Below, piece by piece: positions 1 through 7,376 of a stretch of 22,572 bases of DNA (the first letter of the stretch is position 1; every line of letters starts with the position of its first letter). The translations under genes were made by a program, and so were the position numbers. Location of the stretch: assembly GCA_934272745.1 (NCBI GenBank), contig CAKQSI010000034.1:1-22572 (forward strand), written 5' to 3'. The notes below the pieces were generated by a model, which was not told the DNA's origin, ran no database searches, and was given only the letters and a program-made list of their open reading frames with translations. Source of the stretch: an uncultured Clostridia bacterium. GTDB taxonomy: Bacteria; Bacillota; Clostridia; Christensenellales; Borkfalkiaceae.

Positions 1-118
1 GGTTGTATTTGTGTGGGCGATCGGCGATCGCCCCTGCAAAAAATGCGTTTTAAGATTAAATTTCTCTATTGCCGCCCGCAGCAGTCGGGCAGGGCACCCG
101 TTTCGTATTTCGTCCCTA
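1..118. other. Left edge, no gene recognised
   Basis: These bases lie downstream of the minus-strand membrane gene. No convincing reading frame is seen. There is one 8-bp inverted repeat (15-22 with 26-33, GGGCGATC arms, 3-nt loop). It has no T-run on either strand, so it is a weak terminator candidate at best. Confidence 0.4.
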
Positions 119-1741
119 TCAGCCGTTCAGGGAAGAAAAGGTGTAAATCTTTTGCAGCAGCGCGGGACTGATAACCGAGCGGAATCTGCCGATATAAATA
201 AACACGCGGCGGAAGAATTCGCGGTTGTCGCCCGCGGGGACGTATGCCGGAAGCCGGGAAGAACGCAGCGGGGAATCGTCCACGAACAATTTTTTGAATT
301 CCGCCTTCTCGCGCGCGGTCAGCGTGACCAAAAACGCGTCCTGTGCGCCTGCTGCGCCGAACACGTCGGGCAGCGTTTCGGAAACGCCGTCCGCTCCCTT
401 CCGATAAGCGCCGTAAGCCGCCGAGCCCGTCGCGCCGTAAGCCGCCGAGCCCGTCGCGCCGTAAGCAGCGCCGTGGGTTGCGCCGCTTTCCACGGTGCCG
501 GTAGCGGAACCGTCAATATTGTCCGCAACGAAAGAGGGGTGCAGCGCTTCGCTGTCGGCGTTGAAGTCTGCCGCAGTGCTTCCCGCGGGCATTTGCTTGC
601 CGATTTCAAAGTCGTTTTCGCCGAGAATAACGGTGTCGCTTGCGCCGGACGCAGTCGCTTCGCTTGCGGCGGAGGCGGCGGGAGCCGTCGCTTCTTCCGC
701 GGAAAGTTCCTGATAGGCGGGCGCGTCTTCCTTATTCCAGACCACTTCGTCGGGCAGAGCCGTGCATTTCTTGATGGATTTTCCTACGGTGATCGAAAGA
801 ATCGTGCAGAGCAGCGAAACGCCCAAAAGTACGCCGTAGCAGATGCCGAACAGCGGCTTTACGTCGGCTTTGGAGGATTTCGTAAGGAAGCAGAGGGGGA
901 ACAGGAACGCGCAAAGCACCGCAATCATGGTGACGATATGCAGCGTCGCGTCGAATCCTTGCGAGCGTTTGTTGCCGAACGCGAGGTGCGTCCAGAACAG
1001 GTTAAACGCCACCAGCGCCGGAACCGCAAAATAAATCCATTTGCCGACTTCGGCAATCGCTTTGGACTTGGTCATGCCCGTAAAGTCGATGATCAGAGCG
1101 TCTTTCATTCCGGTCGGGAAGGTGAGAAAGAAGCCGCATTCGGCGTTTACCGTGCTGCTTTTGAACACGGGGAAAAGCGTCGCCGAAAGCGAAAGCAAGC
1201 AGAAAAGCGTGGTGAAAACCTTCAGCGCCGCGTTCTTCTTTTCCGCCTTGCGGGAAGCGGCAACGCAGCCGCCCACGATAAGCCCGATTAAAAGTATGCC
1301 GTAAATTCTGCCGAACACCGAATAATCCCACAAAAACTTCAGTTCCTTCAACGTTTTCAGCGAAAGCGTAACGTTGTTCGTCGCAAATACGAGTCCTACG
1401 GTGTTCACGTCGCGGAAAAAGGACAGAAACGCCAGCGCGGTCGTAACGCCGTAAACCGTGACGTAAGCGCCTTTCGCACGCTTGCCCTTGGCAAACAAAA
1501 AGCAAATGGTAAAAACGACGTTGATAAGGACGGCTGCAAGCGGCGCAAAGGCGTAAATATACGTCTGGGCGTCAAACGTCCCTTTGTCTTTAAATATCGT
1601 CTTGAAAAGGTCCAGATACTGTGCGAACAGCGAATCGCGGCTTTCGGTTTTGCTCAGAAAGAAAAACGCGATAAGACCCGCGGAAACGAGTACGGTCAGT
1701 ACTTTCAGAAAAACGAGACCTGCCGTGCGTTTACGTTCCAT
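119..1741 (-). CDS. Multi-pass membrane protein with repeat-rich cytoplasmic tail, function unknown
   Basis: I do not recognise this 540-residue protein. About eight hydrophobic segments are visible (roughly residues 8-30, 62-84, 92-110, 143-161, 172-195, 235-255, 268-288 and 297-318). A hydrophilic C-terminal part of about 220 residues follows. It holds an Ala/Ser/Thr/Glu-rich stretch (about 345-375), an Ala/Gly/Tyr repeat (about 420-445, unit GATGSAAY) and a more ordinary charged end (about 460-540) that could fold as a small domain. The start is supported by AAGGAG six bases before the ATG and by a promoter at 1840-1869. A 426-residue open frame on the other strand is antisense to it and lacks any recognisable domain. 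The gene stands alone, divergent from the PucR-type regulator, so regulation by that neighbour is possible but unproven. A role in transport, sensing or envelope function cannot be told apart. Confidence 0.8.
   Translation of the reverse strand: MERKRTAGLVFLKVLTVLVSAGLIAFFFLSKTESRDSLFAQYLDLFKTIFKDKGTFDAQTYIYAFAPLAAVLINVVFTICFLFAKGKRAKGAYVTVYGVTTALAFLSFFRDVNTVGLVFATNNVTLSLKTLKELKFLWDYSVFGRIYGILLIGLIVGGCVAASRKAEKKNAALKVFTTLFCLLSLSATLFPVFKSSTVNAECGFFLTFPTGMKDALIIDFTGMTKSKAIAEVGKWIYFAVPALVAFNLFWTHLAFGNKRSQGFDATLHIVTMIAVLCAFLFPLCFLTKSSKADVKPLFGICYGVLLGVSLLCTILSITVGKSIKKCTALPDEVVWNKEDAPAYQELSAEEATAPAASAASEATASGASDTVILGENDFEIGKQMPAGSTAADFNADSEALHPSFVADNIDGSATGTVESGATHGAAYGATGSAAYGATGSAAYGAYRKGADGVSETLPDVFGAAGAQDAFLVTLTAREKAEFKKLFVDDSPLRSSRLPAYVPAGDNREFFRRVFIYIGRFRSVISPALLQKIYTFSSLNG
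408..472. repeat. In-frame 24-bp tandem repeat inside the membrane protein gene
   Basis: Two identical 24-bp units (408-431, 432-455) and a partial third (456-472) encode the repeated octapeptide GATGSAAY on the minus strand. The unit is a multiple of three, so copy-number change keeps the frame. Confidence 0.85.
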
Positions 1742-1772
1742 AAAAATCTCCTTAGGCAGCGGAAGTTTCCGC

Positions 1773-1817
1773 GCCGCTATGTCATCATATAATGCCGCTA
1801 TGTCATCTCTATATAAT
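1773..1817. repeat. Direct repeat in the leader of the membrane protein gene
   Basis: The 14-mer GCCGCTATGTCATC occurs at 1773-1786 and 1794-1807. Each copy is followed by an AT-rich block ending in ATATAAT or TATATAAT. On the minus strand both copies lie between the predicted promoter and the ribosome binding site, so they could be an operator or a slippage duplication. Confidence 0.7.
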
Positions 1818-1839
1818 ATAGTTAGAAAAACACACCTAT

Positions 1840-1869
1840 AATATACACCAAAACGTACGTCTCTGTCAA
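1840..1869 (-). promoter_or_regulatory. Sigma-A-type promoter for the membrane protein gene
   Basis: On the minus strand there is a perfect TTGACA (1864-1869), then 18 bases and TATATT (1840-1845). It points at the gene starting at 1741 and leaves a leader of roughly 90 bases. Confidence 0.65.
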
Positions 1870-1982
1870 GCCGTCAGCATAAAAAGAAGAAACGCAGTTC
1901 CTTTCAAAACGATTTTTTCCGTATGGCTCCGCCGCATTTCGGGAAAAGAAGCCGCAACTTTCGTTTTTTATGCAGAAAACCG

Positions 1983-2011
1983 TTGAAAAAAAACCGAAAA
2001 TGCGCTATACT
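1983..2011 (+). promoter_or_regulatory. Sigma-A-type promoter for the PucR-type regulator
   Basis: TTGAAA (1983-1988), a 17-base spacer and TATACT (2006-2011) match the vegetative consensus closely. The start codon at 2147 implies an untranslated leader of about 130 bases. Confidence 0.7.
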
Positions 2012-2042
2012 GTTTTAATAACCGAAACTGTGCCCGCAAGTT

Positions 2043-2087
2043 GAGCGGATTTTTTCGCTATTTTAAAAAGCGAGCAGATTTTTCGCT
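2043..2087 (+). repeat. Direct repeat in the leader of the PucR-type regulator
   Basis: A 17-base element (2043-2059) recurs in near-identical 16-base form at 2072-2087. Both have a GAGC start, a T-run and a TTCGCT end. The halves GCGAAAAA and TTTTTCGC nearby allow alternative base pairing in the leader RNA. Confidence 0.55.
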
Positions 2088-2146
2088 TCTTTTGCGAAAA
2101 AGTACGGGGCAGGCGATTTTCGGCAACCGAAAGGGGTAAAATAATT

Positions 2147-3193
2147 ATGGATCTCGAAATCGGGACGACGTTAAAACTCGTCAAAGCAAAAACGGGGATC
2201 GACGTCGATCTCTACGCAAAGACCGGAAAATTCTTCGTTTCCACGCGGGAAGAAAAGGCGGACTATCCGCTGCATACCGACGTGGAGGAAATTCTGCAGG
2301 ACGAAGCCGCAAACAAAACTTACTTTTCCGTCCGCTACAGAAGGACCGACCTCATCGGCGTGATCGACGGCACGGATAAGACGGCGAAAAATTACGCCGC
2401 GCTCATCTGCGGCGTGATCGAGGGACAGACGGGCAGAGAATCGGGTCTTACGAAGGAAGAGGAATTAAAAAGCATTCTTCTCGGCGACTACAACAAGACC
2501 CGCGTGCAGCGCTTCCGCGAAAAATATGCGCTGCCGGACGTGCCGTGTTTCGTTTTGGCGTTCCCCGCAGGGACGAAAACGGCGGAACTTCTTGATTTTT
2601 TGAAAAACTACGACGAGAACCGCGCGGACAGCGCCGTTGTGATGGACGACAACGGCTGCGCGTTCGTCAAGTTTTTAGACAAGGATACGCAGTCGGTCTT
2701 CCAGTCGCCCACCGAGTACGCCGAAACGCTGGCTTCTTCCGTCGAAATGGAATTGGGGCTTTCGGTGCGCATCGGCGTGGGCTGCGCCGTAAAGGAATTC
2801 CACGAAGTCGGCACTTCCTATCAACAGGCGGCAACCGCGCTCCGTATGTCTACCGCGTTCGGTTCCAAAGGTTTGGTACATACCTATCGGGAGTTTTTGC
2901 TCGTCCGCATGCTGGAAGACGTGCCTAAGTTTAAGCTGAAAGAATATCTGTCCATTCTGGCGGACGCGGATTCCCGCGCGGTGTTTCAGGACGAAGACCT
3001 GATGAATACCGCGGAGGAGTTTTTGGAAAACAGCCTCAACGTCAGCGAAACTTCCCGCAACCTCTACATGCACCGCAACACGCTGATGTATCGTCTGGAT
3101 AAAATCGAGCGTTTGACGGGGTTGAATATCCGCTCGTTTGAAGATGCGGTTTCCTTCCGCCTCATCACCATTTTGTATAAAGTTCTGGATTAA
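2147..3193 (+). CDS. PucR/CdaR-type helix-turn-helix transcriptional regulator
   Basis: This 348-residue protein resembles the CdaR/PucR family in its C-terminal end. Residues about 290-345 carry the family's helix-turn-helix region, including NVSETSRNLYMHRNTLMYRL, followed by the usual IERLTGLNIRSFEDAV-like tail. The middle (about 100-280) has the size and position of the GGDEF-like domain seen in CdaR relatives. The N-terminal 90 residues would be the sensor part, but I recognise no ligand-binding motif. The start is supported by an AAAGGGG box before the ATG and a good promoter at 1983-2011. Family members usually activate catabolic genes in response to a small metabolite. The target here is unknown; the divergent membrane protein and the downstream S41 protease are the nearest candidates. 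Confidence 0.85.
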   Translation: MDLEIGTTLKLVKAKTGIDVDLYAKTGKFFVSTREEKADYPLHTDVEEILQDEAANKTYFSVRYRRTDLIGVIDGTDKTAKNYAALICGVIEGQTGRESGLTKEEELKSILLGDYNKTRVQRFREKYALPDVPCFVLAFPAGTKTAELLDFLKNYDENRADSAVVMDDNGCAFVKFLDKDTQSVFQSPTEYAETLASSVEMELGLSVRIGVGCAVKEFHEVGTSYQQAATALRMSTAFGSKGLVHTYREFLLVRMLEDVPKFKLKEYLSILADADSRAVFQDEDLMNTAEEFLENSLNVSETSRNLYMHRNTLMYRLDKIERLTGLNIRSFEDAVSFRLITILYKVLD

Positions 3194-3264
3194 AATAAAT
3201 ACAGCAGTATAGTATTTTATTATACCATATTTTGGTATTGTTCTGTTGTTGTTTGAGATAGGCG

Positions 3265-3291
3265 TTTCCGGCACCGCTTTTGCGCCGGAAA
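3265..3291 (+). other. Hairpin between regulator and S41 protease
   Basis: TTTCCGGC (3265-3272) pairs perfectly with GCCGGAAA (3284-3291) around an 11-base loop. No T-run follows, so it is probably not a terminator. It lies about 40 bases before the protease start codon. Confidence 0.5.
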
Positions 3292-3334
3292 TGCCGGCAT
3301 CGGATTCGCCCGGTACGAAAATCAAGGAGAATTT

Positions 3335-4732
3335 ATGGCAGACGAAAAAGATAAAAGTTCCCCCGCGGGGGAGACGACCGATAAGGAAAAGGTAAAATCT
3401 GCGGCGGACAAAACCGCGGCGGATAACGCGGATACGGGCGGCACTGCGGCAGTGAAAGAAACGCCGGACAAAACCGCGGCAGATACCGCCGCGCCCGAAA
3501 AAGGAAAAGCAAAGGCAAAAACGAGTAAACCTTTTCGCGTGGTCGCTTCGGTGCTTGCCGCGCTGATCATTCTTTCCGCAACTTTTTTTGCCGGTTACCG
3601 CGTACGGGAAAGGCAATTAAACGCCGAAACGCGCACGCTGGACTGGGTGATCTCGCAGATCAAGCGCAATTATTACGAAGACGTTACGTCCGAAGAGATC
3701 GTGTCCGCCCTCTCTTACGGCTTGCAGCAGAAATTGTTTGATCCCTACTCCGGGTATTATTCCGCAAAGGATTACGCCGAGATCAAAAAAAGTATGCAGG
3801 GTATAAAACTGGGCATCGGCGTTTCGTTTTATAATGAGGAAAAAGCGCGGATCTACCGCGTGGTGGGCGGTTCCCCGGCGGATCAGGCAGGCTTTTTGAA
3901 AAACGAAGTGATCACGGGCGTTCGCCTGACTTCTGCCGGCGGGGCGTTCACCAAGTGCGAAACGCTTGCCGCGTTCACTTCGGCGCTTGCCGCCCTGCCC
4001 GAAAACGAAGATATCGACTTTTTGGTGCAAAGCGGGGAAAAGGAAATCGTCCGCACCGCCCAAAAAGCGGAATACACACAGAAAACCGTGTTGTATTTCA
4101 ATTCGGAAGACTTCCCTTCGCTTCCGCAGGACGCCGCCTATATCCGGCTGGATACCTTTACCGGCAAGGTGACGGAAGATTTCGACCGGGCAATGGCGCA
4201 GTTTAAAGCGGAGGGCAAAAGCAGACTCATTCTCGACCTGCGCGACAACGGCGGGGGAAGAATCGACTATCTCGCTTCGGTCGCCGCCCACTTGGTAAAC
4301 GGCGAACAGGGCAAAAAGGTTCCGCTGATGAAGATTTCCTATAAAAAGTCTTCGGAAGTGTTCGACACCGAAAAAATCGTCTATCACAGTTACGGCTTTA
4401 CCGCGATCAAAGTGTTGGTCAACGGCAACACCGCCTCCGCTTCCGAAGCGCTGGTGGGCGCCATGCTGGACTACGGCAGTATTACGCTTGCCGACGTGTA
4501 CGGCACGACCTCCTACGGCAAAGGAATTATGCAGACGACTTATCCGCATTACGGGTACGGCGACGCGATCAAACTTACCACGGCGAAAATTCTGTGGCCG
4601 GTGTCGGAAACCTGTATTCACGGCGTTGGCGTCGTCCCCGGCGTGGTGAAGGAAGACGGGCTCGGCACGACTGTATATTCCTTTGAAAAGGACGGCGTGC
4701 TGATGGCGGCGTTTGCTTCCATCTTGGGTTGA
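3335..4732 (+). CDS. Membrane-anchored S41 (C-terminal processing) protease
   Basis: A 465-residue carboxy-terminal processing peptidase of the S41 family. Residues 1-65 are a charged, Ala/Lys/Asp/Thr-rich cytoplasmic tail. Residues about 67-88 form one membrane segment, so the catalytic part faces outward. A PDZ domain follows (about 155-235, with GIGVSF and the GGSPADQAGFLKNEVI signature). The protease core is at about 260-440, with DLRDNGGG (301-308), the nucleophile Ser368 in NTASASE and the general base Lys396 in YGKG. Three extra residues separate Ser and Lys compared with the Prc spacing I recall. AAGGAG stands before the ATG. Family members degrade or trim exported proteins and in spore formers can act in signalling cascades. 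The gene is 141 bases from the regulator and may be transcribed with it. Function as a protease is well supported; the substrate is unknown. Confidence 0.93.
   Translation: MADEKDKSSPAGETTDKEKVKSAADKTAADNADTGGTAAVKETPDKTAADTAAPEKGKAKAKTSKPFRVVASVLAALIILSATFFAGYRVRERQLNAETRTLDWVISQIKRNYYEDVTSEEIVSALSYGLQQKLFDPYSGYYSAKDYAEIKKSMQGIKLGIGVSFYNEEKARIYRVVGGSPADQAGFLKNEVITGVRLTSAGGAFTKCETLAAFTSALAALPENEDIDFLVQSGEKEIVRTAQKAEYTQKTVLYFNSEDFPSLPQDAAYIRLDTFTGKVTEDFDRAMAQFKAEGKSRLILDLRDNGGGRIDYLASVAAHLVNGEQGKKVPLMKISYKKSSEVFDTEKIVYHSYGFTAIKVLVNGNTASASEALVGAMLDYGSITLADVYGTTSYGKGIMQTTYPHYGYGDAIKLTTAKILWPVSETCIHGVGVVPGVVKEDGLGTTVYSFEKDGVLMAAFASILG
3405..3480 (+). repeat. 60-bp-period duplication in the S41 protease tail
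   Basis: The 16-mer CGGACAAAACCGCGGC occurs at 3405-3420 and again at 3465-3480, with a similar flank (the peptide DKTAAD twice). The period is a multiple of three, consistent with an in-frame duplication that has since diverged. Confidence 0.65.
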
Positions 4733-4964
4733 ACCCTTAAGACCGGGGGAAAACTCTTAAGGCGGGCGAGCGTTTGTCTTGGAAAAATTCGTGCGGCAGC
4801 GCTTGCTTTGGCGTCGCCCCGTGCGTTTGCATTAAGGTTGAACCTTCGATTTGCATTAAAATTAAGCCCGTGCGGTAGCGCTTGTTTCCGCTTTGGCAAA
4901 AACCCGCAAAGTATTTGCGTTGCGGCGTTGACGATTTTTGCTAAAGTTAAAATATAATCGGATT

Positions 4965-5008
4965 TTGCGGCGGCGGCGAGGCAATTCATTTGCCCCGCCG
5001 CAAGTTTT
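4965..5008 (+). terminator. Probable terminator of the S41 protease gene
   Basis: TTGCGGCGG (4965-4973) pairs with CCGCCGCAA (4995-5003). Inside it GGCAA (4980-4984) pairs with TTGCC (4990-4994), and a six-base bulge sits on the left arm. A short T-run (5005-5008) follows, so it is a moderate rho-independent terminator. Confidence 0.5.
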
Positions 5009-5028
5009 ACTTTGATAAGGGAGATGTT

Positions 5029-5060
5029 CCGAAAATTGCAATACGTATCGCGATTTTCGG
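5029..5060. repeat. Inverted repeat with nested palindromes
   Basis: CCGAAAAT (5029-5036) pairs with ATTTTCGG (5053-5060). The region also contains TACGTA-type palindromes and a second AATTGC/GCAATT pairing that would compete. It lies just downstream of the minus-strand gene at 5108. Confidence 0.5.
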
Positions 5061-5107
5061 TACGTAGGGCAATTCCCCGGACAAAATTAACGGCGCACGA
5101 GAAATAT

Positions 5108-5452
5108 CTACACGCGTTCGGTTTCGTTCAGCAGTCTTAAAAAAGTGCGGTTCATTTCGCTGCCCTCTGCAAAAACGGGGGCGGCGCTATCCGGCGTACT
5201 TTTCCCGGCAGGGCTGCCAAACCCTTGCAGATCGCTTAGCAGGGTCAGCAGCGTTTCCGCCGGAATTTTGCCGGATAATACGGCGGAAAGCGGGTTTTCG
5301 TTACCGTTGGACAGCAGGTCAAATACGCCGCTTTCTTTTAAGTCGCCCGCCATTTTCAGCGCCCGCGTCAGCGTGTCTACCGGCAGTCCGCCCGGGTTTT
5401 TCCCGCCGCTTTTTAAAAGTAGCGGCAATAGCAATAAAGGAATGAGATTCAT
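5108..5452 (-). CDS. Small protein with hydrophobic N-terminus, function unknown
   Basis: I do not recognise this 114-residue protein. The start is taken at 5452 because GGAGG precedes this ATG by a normal spacing; an upstream in-frame start at 5503 has no such box. The first 14 residues (MNLIPLLLLPLLLK) are hydrophobic but short for a membrane span. Predicted helices follow, rich in Leu, Ala and Gly (about 20-75, with KMAGDLKESGVFDLL), then a Ser/Pro-rich linker and a charged end. It is divergent from the next small gene with only 82 bases between start codons, so the two may share control and work together. Orthology to small phage-shock or sporulation proteins cannot be judged without a search. 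Confidence 0.65.
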   Translation of the reverse strand: MNLIPLLLLPLLLKSGGKNPGGLPVDTLTRALKMAGDLKESGVFDLLSNGNENPLSAVLSGKIPAETLLTLLSDLQGFGSPAGKSTPDSAAPVFAEGSEMNRTFLRLLNETERV

Positions 5453-5534
5453 TTTTTCCTCCGGAAAATTTGCAAAAGGTCGCGTTTTTGCCGCGCTTTG
5501 CATATAGTAAACAAAGGGAAAGGAGGGAAGTATT

Positions 5535-5819
5535 TTGAGAGATTTCGGTTCCTATCGCGGCATTCCGGGCGGCGGTAATTCTGATCGTCCCGCATCTGAA
5601 GAGGAGGAAACGCTTGCTGCGTTTGCAAAAAAATACGAGGGGAAGACCGAGGGCGAAATGATCGAGGAAATTTTAAAAGTCGCAAAGGAAAGCCGCAGAA
5701 ACGGTACCCTGACCGACGCCGACGTCGATCGCTACGTCGCGCTTCTTTCCCCGATGCTGGGGGAAGAAAAACGCAAAAAACTGTATGCTGTCGCGGCAAA
5801 GTTAAAGACGGGAAAATAA
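5535..5819 (+). CDS. Small charged helical protein, TTG start, function unknown
   Basis: A 94-residue hydrophilic protein that I do not recognise. The TTG start at 5535 is supported by a perfect AGGAGG eight bases upstream, and no ATG in frame fits better. The first 20 residues are Gly/Pro-rich and likely flexible. Residues 21-94 are rich in Glu, Lys, Ala and Leu and look fully helical, perhaps a helical bundle (EEETLAAFAKKYEG, then two further helices). No cysteines, membrane segment or catalytic motif is seen. It is divergent from the small gene at 5108-5452 and followed by a strong terminator (5920-5953). Confidence 0.7.
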   Translation: MRDFGSYRGIPGGGNSDRPASEEEETLAAFAKKYEGKTEGEMIEEILKVAKESRRNGTLTDADVDRYVALLSPMLGEEKRKKLYAVAAKLKTGK

Positions 5820-5843
5820 AAGAAGCGGCGGGGAAGCAGTACT

Positions 5844-5912
5844 AAAAATGAGATAACGGTATTCAAAATTTGGCAAAGCAGAACCAAAAACGAGATAACG
5901 GTATTCAAAATT
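5844..5912. repeat. 27-bp direct repeat, two copies
   Basis: Copies at 5844-5870 and 5886-5912 differ at one base (core GAGATAACGGTATTCAAAATT cut to 20: AGATAACGGTATTCAAAATT). Start-to-start spacing is 42 bases. They lie between the small gene's stop codon and its terminator. Confidence 0.85.
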
Positions 5913-5919
5913 CGTTACG

Positions 5920-5953
5920 GGCGCGCCGGAAAATCCGGCGCGCCGAAATTTTT
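5920..5953 (+). terminator. Rho-independent terminator of the small gene at 5535
   Basis: An 11-bp perfect GC-rich stem (5920-5930 with 5934-5944, containing GCGCGCC) around an AAA loop is followed by GAAATTTTTG. The T-run starts a few bases after the stem. Confidence 0.7.
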
Positions 5954-5976
5954 GCCGTAACCGTCCGTTTTATTTT

Positions 5977-6016
5977 CAGACCTTAACTCAGGCTTACAGA
6001 CCTTAACTCAGGCTTA
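5977..6016. repeat. Perfect 20-bp tandem duplication
   Basis: CAGACCTTAACTCAGGCTTA occurs at 5977-5996 and directly again at 5997-6016, with no mismatch. It lies just downstream of the minus-strand NifS-like gene. Confidence 0.95.
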
Positions 6017-6085
6017 GCGGAAGCGACTTTAACCCGGAAGAAACGTCGCCCCTTGTTCTGTTTCCGCAAGCAGCGCCTTGGCTTC

Positions 6086-7222
6086 TCATTCTCTTTCCGC
6101 AAGCAGCGCGTCGGTAGCGGACAAAAAATCGCGGATTTCACTCGCCGAATTGTGCGGGGAAAGGCTAACGCGCAAGAGTCCGTTTTCGTCGGTTCCAAGC
6201 GCCCGGTGCAACAGCGGCGCGCAGTGATAGCCGCCGCGCACGGCAATATCAAACTGTTCCGAATAGTCGTCTGCCAGTTCCTGCGAGGGGTAATTTTCGG
6301 CGGCAAAGGACACGATGCCGAACTCGTTGGGCTTTGAGAACAGCGTCAGTTTTTTGCGCTTTGCAAGTTCCTGAATCAGCAGTTTGGTATGCCCGTATAA
6401 AATCTCGGCAAAACTGTCCATATAGCGGTTTAAATACCCCACCCCCTCTGAAAGGGAAGAGATTGCGGGCAGGTTCAGCGTGCCGCTTTCCAAACGGTCG
6501 GGGTATTCTTCCGGCTGGCGCGGCGAAAAGGAAGCGCTTCCCGTGCCGCCGTAAAGCCACGGGCGGATTTCCACCCCGGGTGAAAACAGCAGCGCGCCGC
6601 TCCCTGCGCAGGCGTACAGCCCCTTGTGCCCGGCAACGCACAAAACGTCGACGCCGTGCCGCCGCATATCGATGGCGGTATGCCCGGCGCTTTGCGCCGC
6701 GTCCAGTAAAAACAGCACGCCCGCACGCTTCAACGCGGCGGAAATTTCGGATAGCACGATGCGGTCGCCCGTTACGTTTCCCGCATGGGACAGGCAGCAA
6801 AGCCGCGTGTTTTTCCGGACGGCGGCGGTCACTTCTTCCGCGGTTACGGGGTGGAACCGCGATACGGGCAGAACGGTCAGTTCGATAACGCCCGTTTCCT
6901 GCAAATGAAACAGCGGTCTCAGGACGGAATTGTGCTCTTCCGCGCTGGTAATCACATGATCGCCCGGGCTCAGAATACCGAAAATTGCGGTATTGAGCGC
7001 TTCCGTACAATTTTTGGTAAAAATCACGCGGTTTTTGTCCGGCGCGTTGAAAAAGTCGGCAAGCGCTTCCCGCGCACGAAATACAATGTCCGCTCCCGCC
7101 ACGCTCAGGCGATGACCGCTTCTGCCCGGGTTCGCCAAAAGGTATTTCATGGCGGAAACGGCGGCGTTCGTGCTGCAATAAGGCTTAAATCCGCCGGTCG
7201 CGGCGTTGTCAAAATAGATCAT
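6086..7222 (-). CDS. NifS-like cysteine desulfurase (class V aminotransferase fold)
   Basis: A 378-residue PLP enzyme that removes sulfur (or selenium) from cysteine (selenocysteine). The family start YFDNAATG is at residues 3-10. The cofactor pocket shows EEHNSV (95-100), SHAGNVTGD (145-153), DAAQSAGH (174-181) and the Schiff-base lysine Lys200 in VAGHKG. The sulfur-accepting cysteine is Cys334 in GGYHCAPLLHR. It resembles the EF_2568-type family better than IscS or SufS. I chose the ATG at 7222 (GAGG five bases upstream) over a GTG two codons earlier. The divergent DUF3343 gene on the other side of a 154-bp gap is a recurrent partner of this family and a likely acceptor. No iron-sulfur scaffold or selD is in the window, so the final target is open. 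Confidence 0.92.
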   Translation of the reverse strand: MIYFDNAATGGFKPYCSTNAAVSAMKYLLANPGRSGHRLSVAGADIVFRAREALADFFNAPDKNRVIFTKNCTEALNTAIFGILSPGDHVITSAEEHNSVLRPLFHLQETGVIELTVLPVSRFHPVTAEEVTAAVRKNTRLCCLSHAGNVTGDRIVLSEISAALKRAGVLFLLDAAQSAGHTAIDMRRHGVDVLCVAGHKGLYACAGSGALLFSPGVEIRPWLYGGTGSASFSPRQPEEYPDRLESGTLNLPAISSLSEGVGYLNRYMDSFAEILYGHTKLLIQELAKRKKLTLFSKPNEFGIVSFAAENYPSQELADDYSEQFDIAVRGGYHCAPLLHRALGTDENGLLRVSLSPHNSASEIRDFLSATDALLAERE

Positions 7223-7269
7223 AAGCACCTCACGGAAAATCGCCCCCGCGCATATTTTGTAGTAGAAAA

Positions 7270-7298
7270 CCGTGCTTTTCGCGGGGCGCGGCTTTTTT
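7270..7298 (+). terminator. Terminator-like hairpin before the DUF3343 gene
   Basis: CCGTGC (7270-7275) pairs with GCGCGG (7286-7291) with one G-T pair, and six Ts follow at 7293-7298. No plus-strand gene lies immediately upstream. It may therefore act as an attenuator in the DUF3343 leader or be fortuitous. Confidence 0.4.
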
Positions 7299-7376
7299 AT
7301 TACTATATGAACCGCGCCTTCCCTTTATGAAAGGCGGTGGTCCGGTGATTTTTTTTTGACGAAGGAGGAAACGAAA

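Larger units (their letters stand above)
1742..2146. other. Divergent intergenic region between membrane protein and PucR-type regulator
   Basis: This 405-bp gap holds no gene. It carries a promoter on each strand (1840-1869 minus, 1983-2011 plus) and a direct repeat inside each transcribed leader (1773-1817 and 2043-2087). The stretch is clearly more AT-rich than the flanking genes. Confidence 0.7.
4733..5107. other. Intergenic region between convergent genes
   Basis: This 375-bp gap holds no credible gene; an open frame at 4618-4989 on the minus strand overlaps the protease and has no domain. The 15-mer GTGCGGCAGCGCTTG near 4791 recurs with one change about 79 bases later, and TTGCATTAA occurs twice. 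Two stem-loops are listed separately (4965-5008 and 5029-5060). Confidence 0.6.

Noticed and set aside
15..33. HIP1-like GCGATCGC element or terminator at the left edge
   Set aside because: A single short palindrome with no T-run and no second copy is not enough.
11..1291. Long open frame of 426 codons on the plus strand
   Set aside because: It is antisense to the membrane protein, Arg/Gly-rich, has no domain or ribosome binding site, and is explained by GC-rich codon positions of the real gene.
3617..4621. 334-codon minus-strand frame opposite the S41 protease
   Set aside because: The protease has all catalytic motifs; the antisense frame has no recognisable domain.
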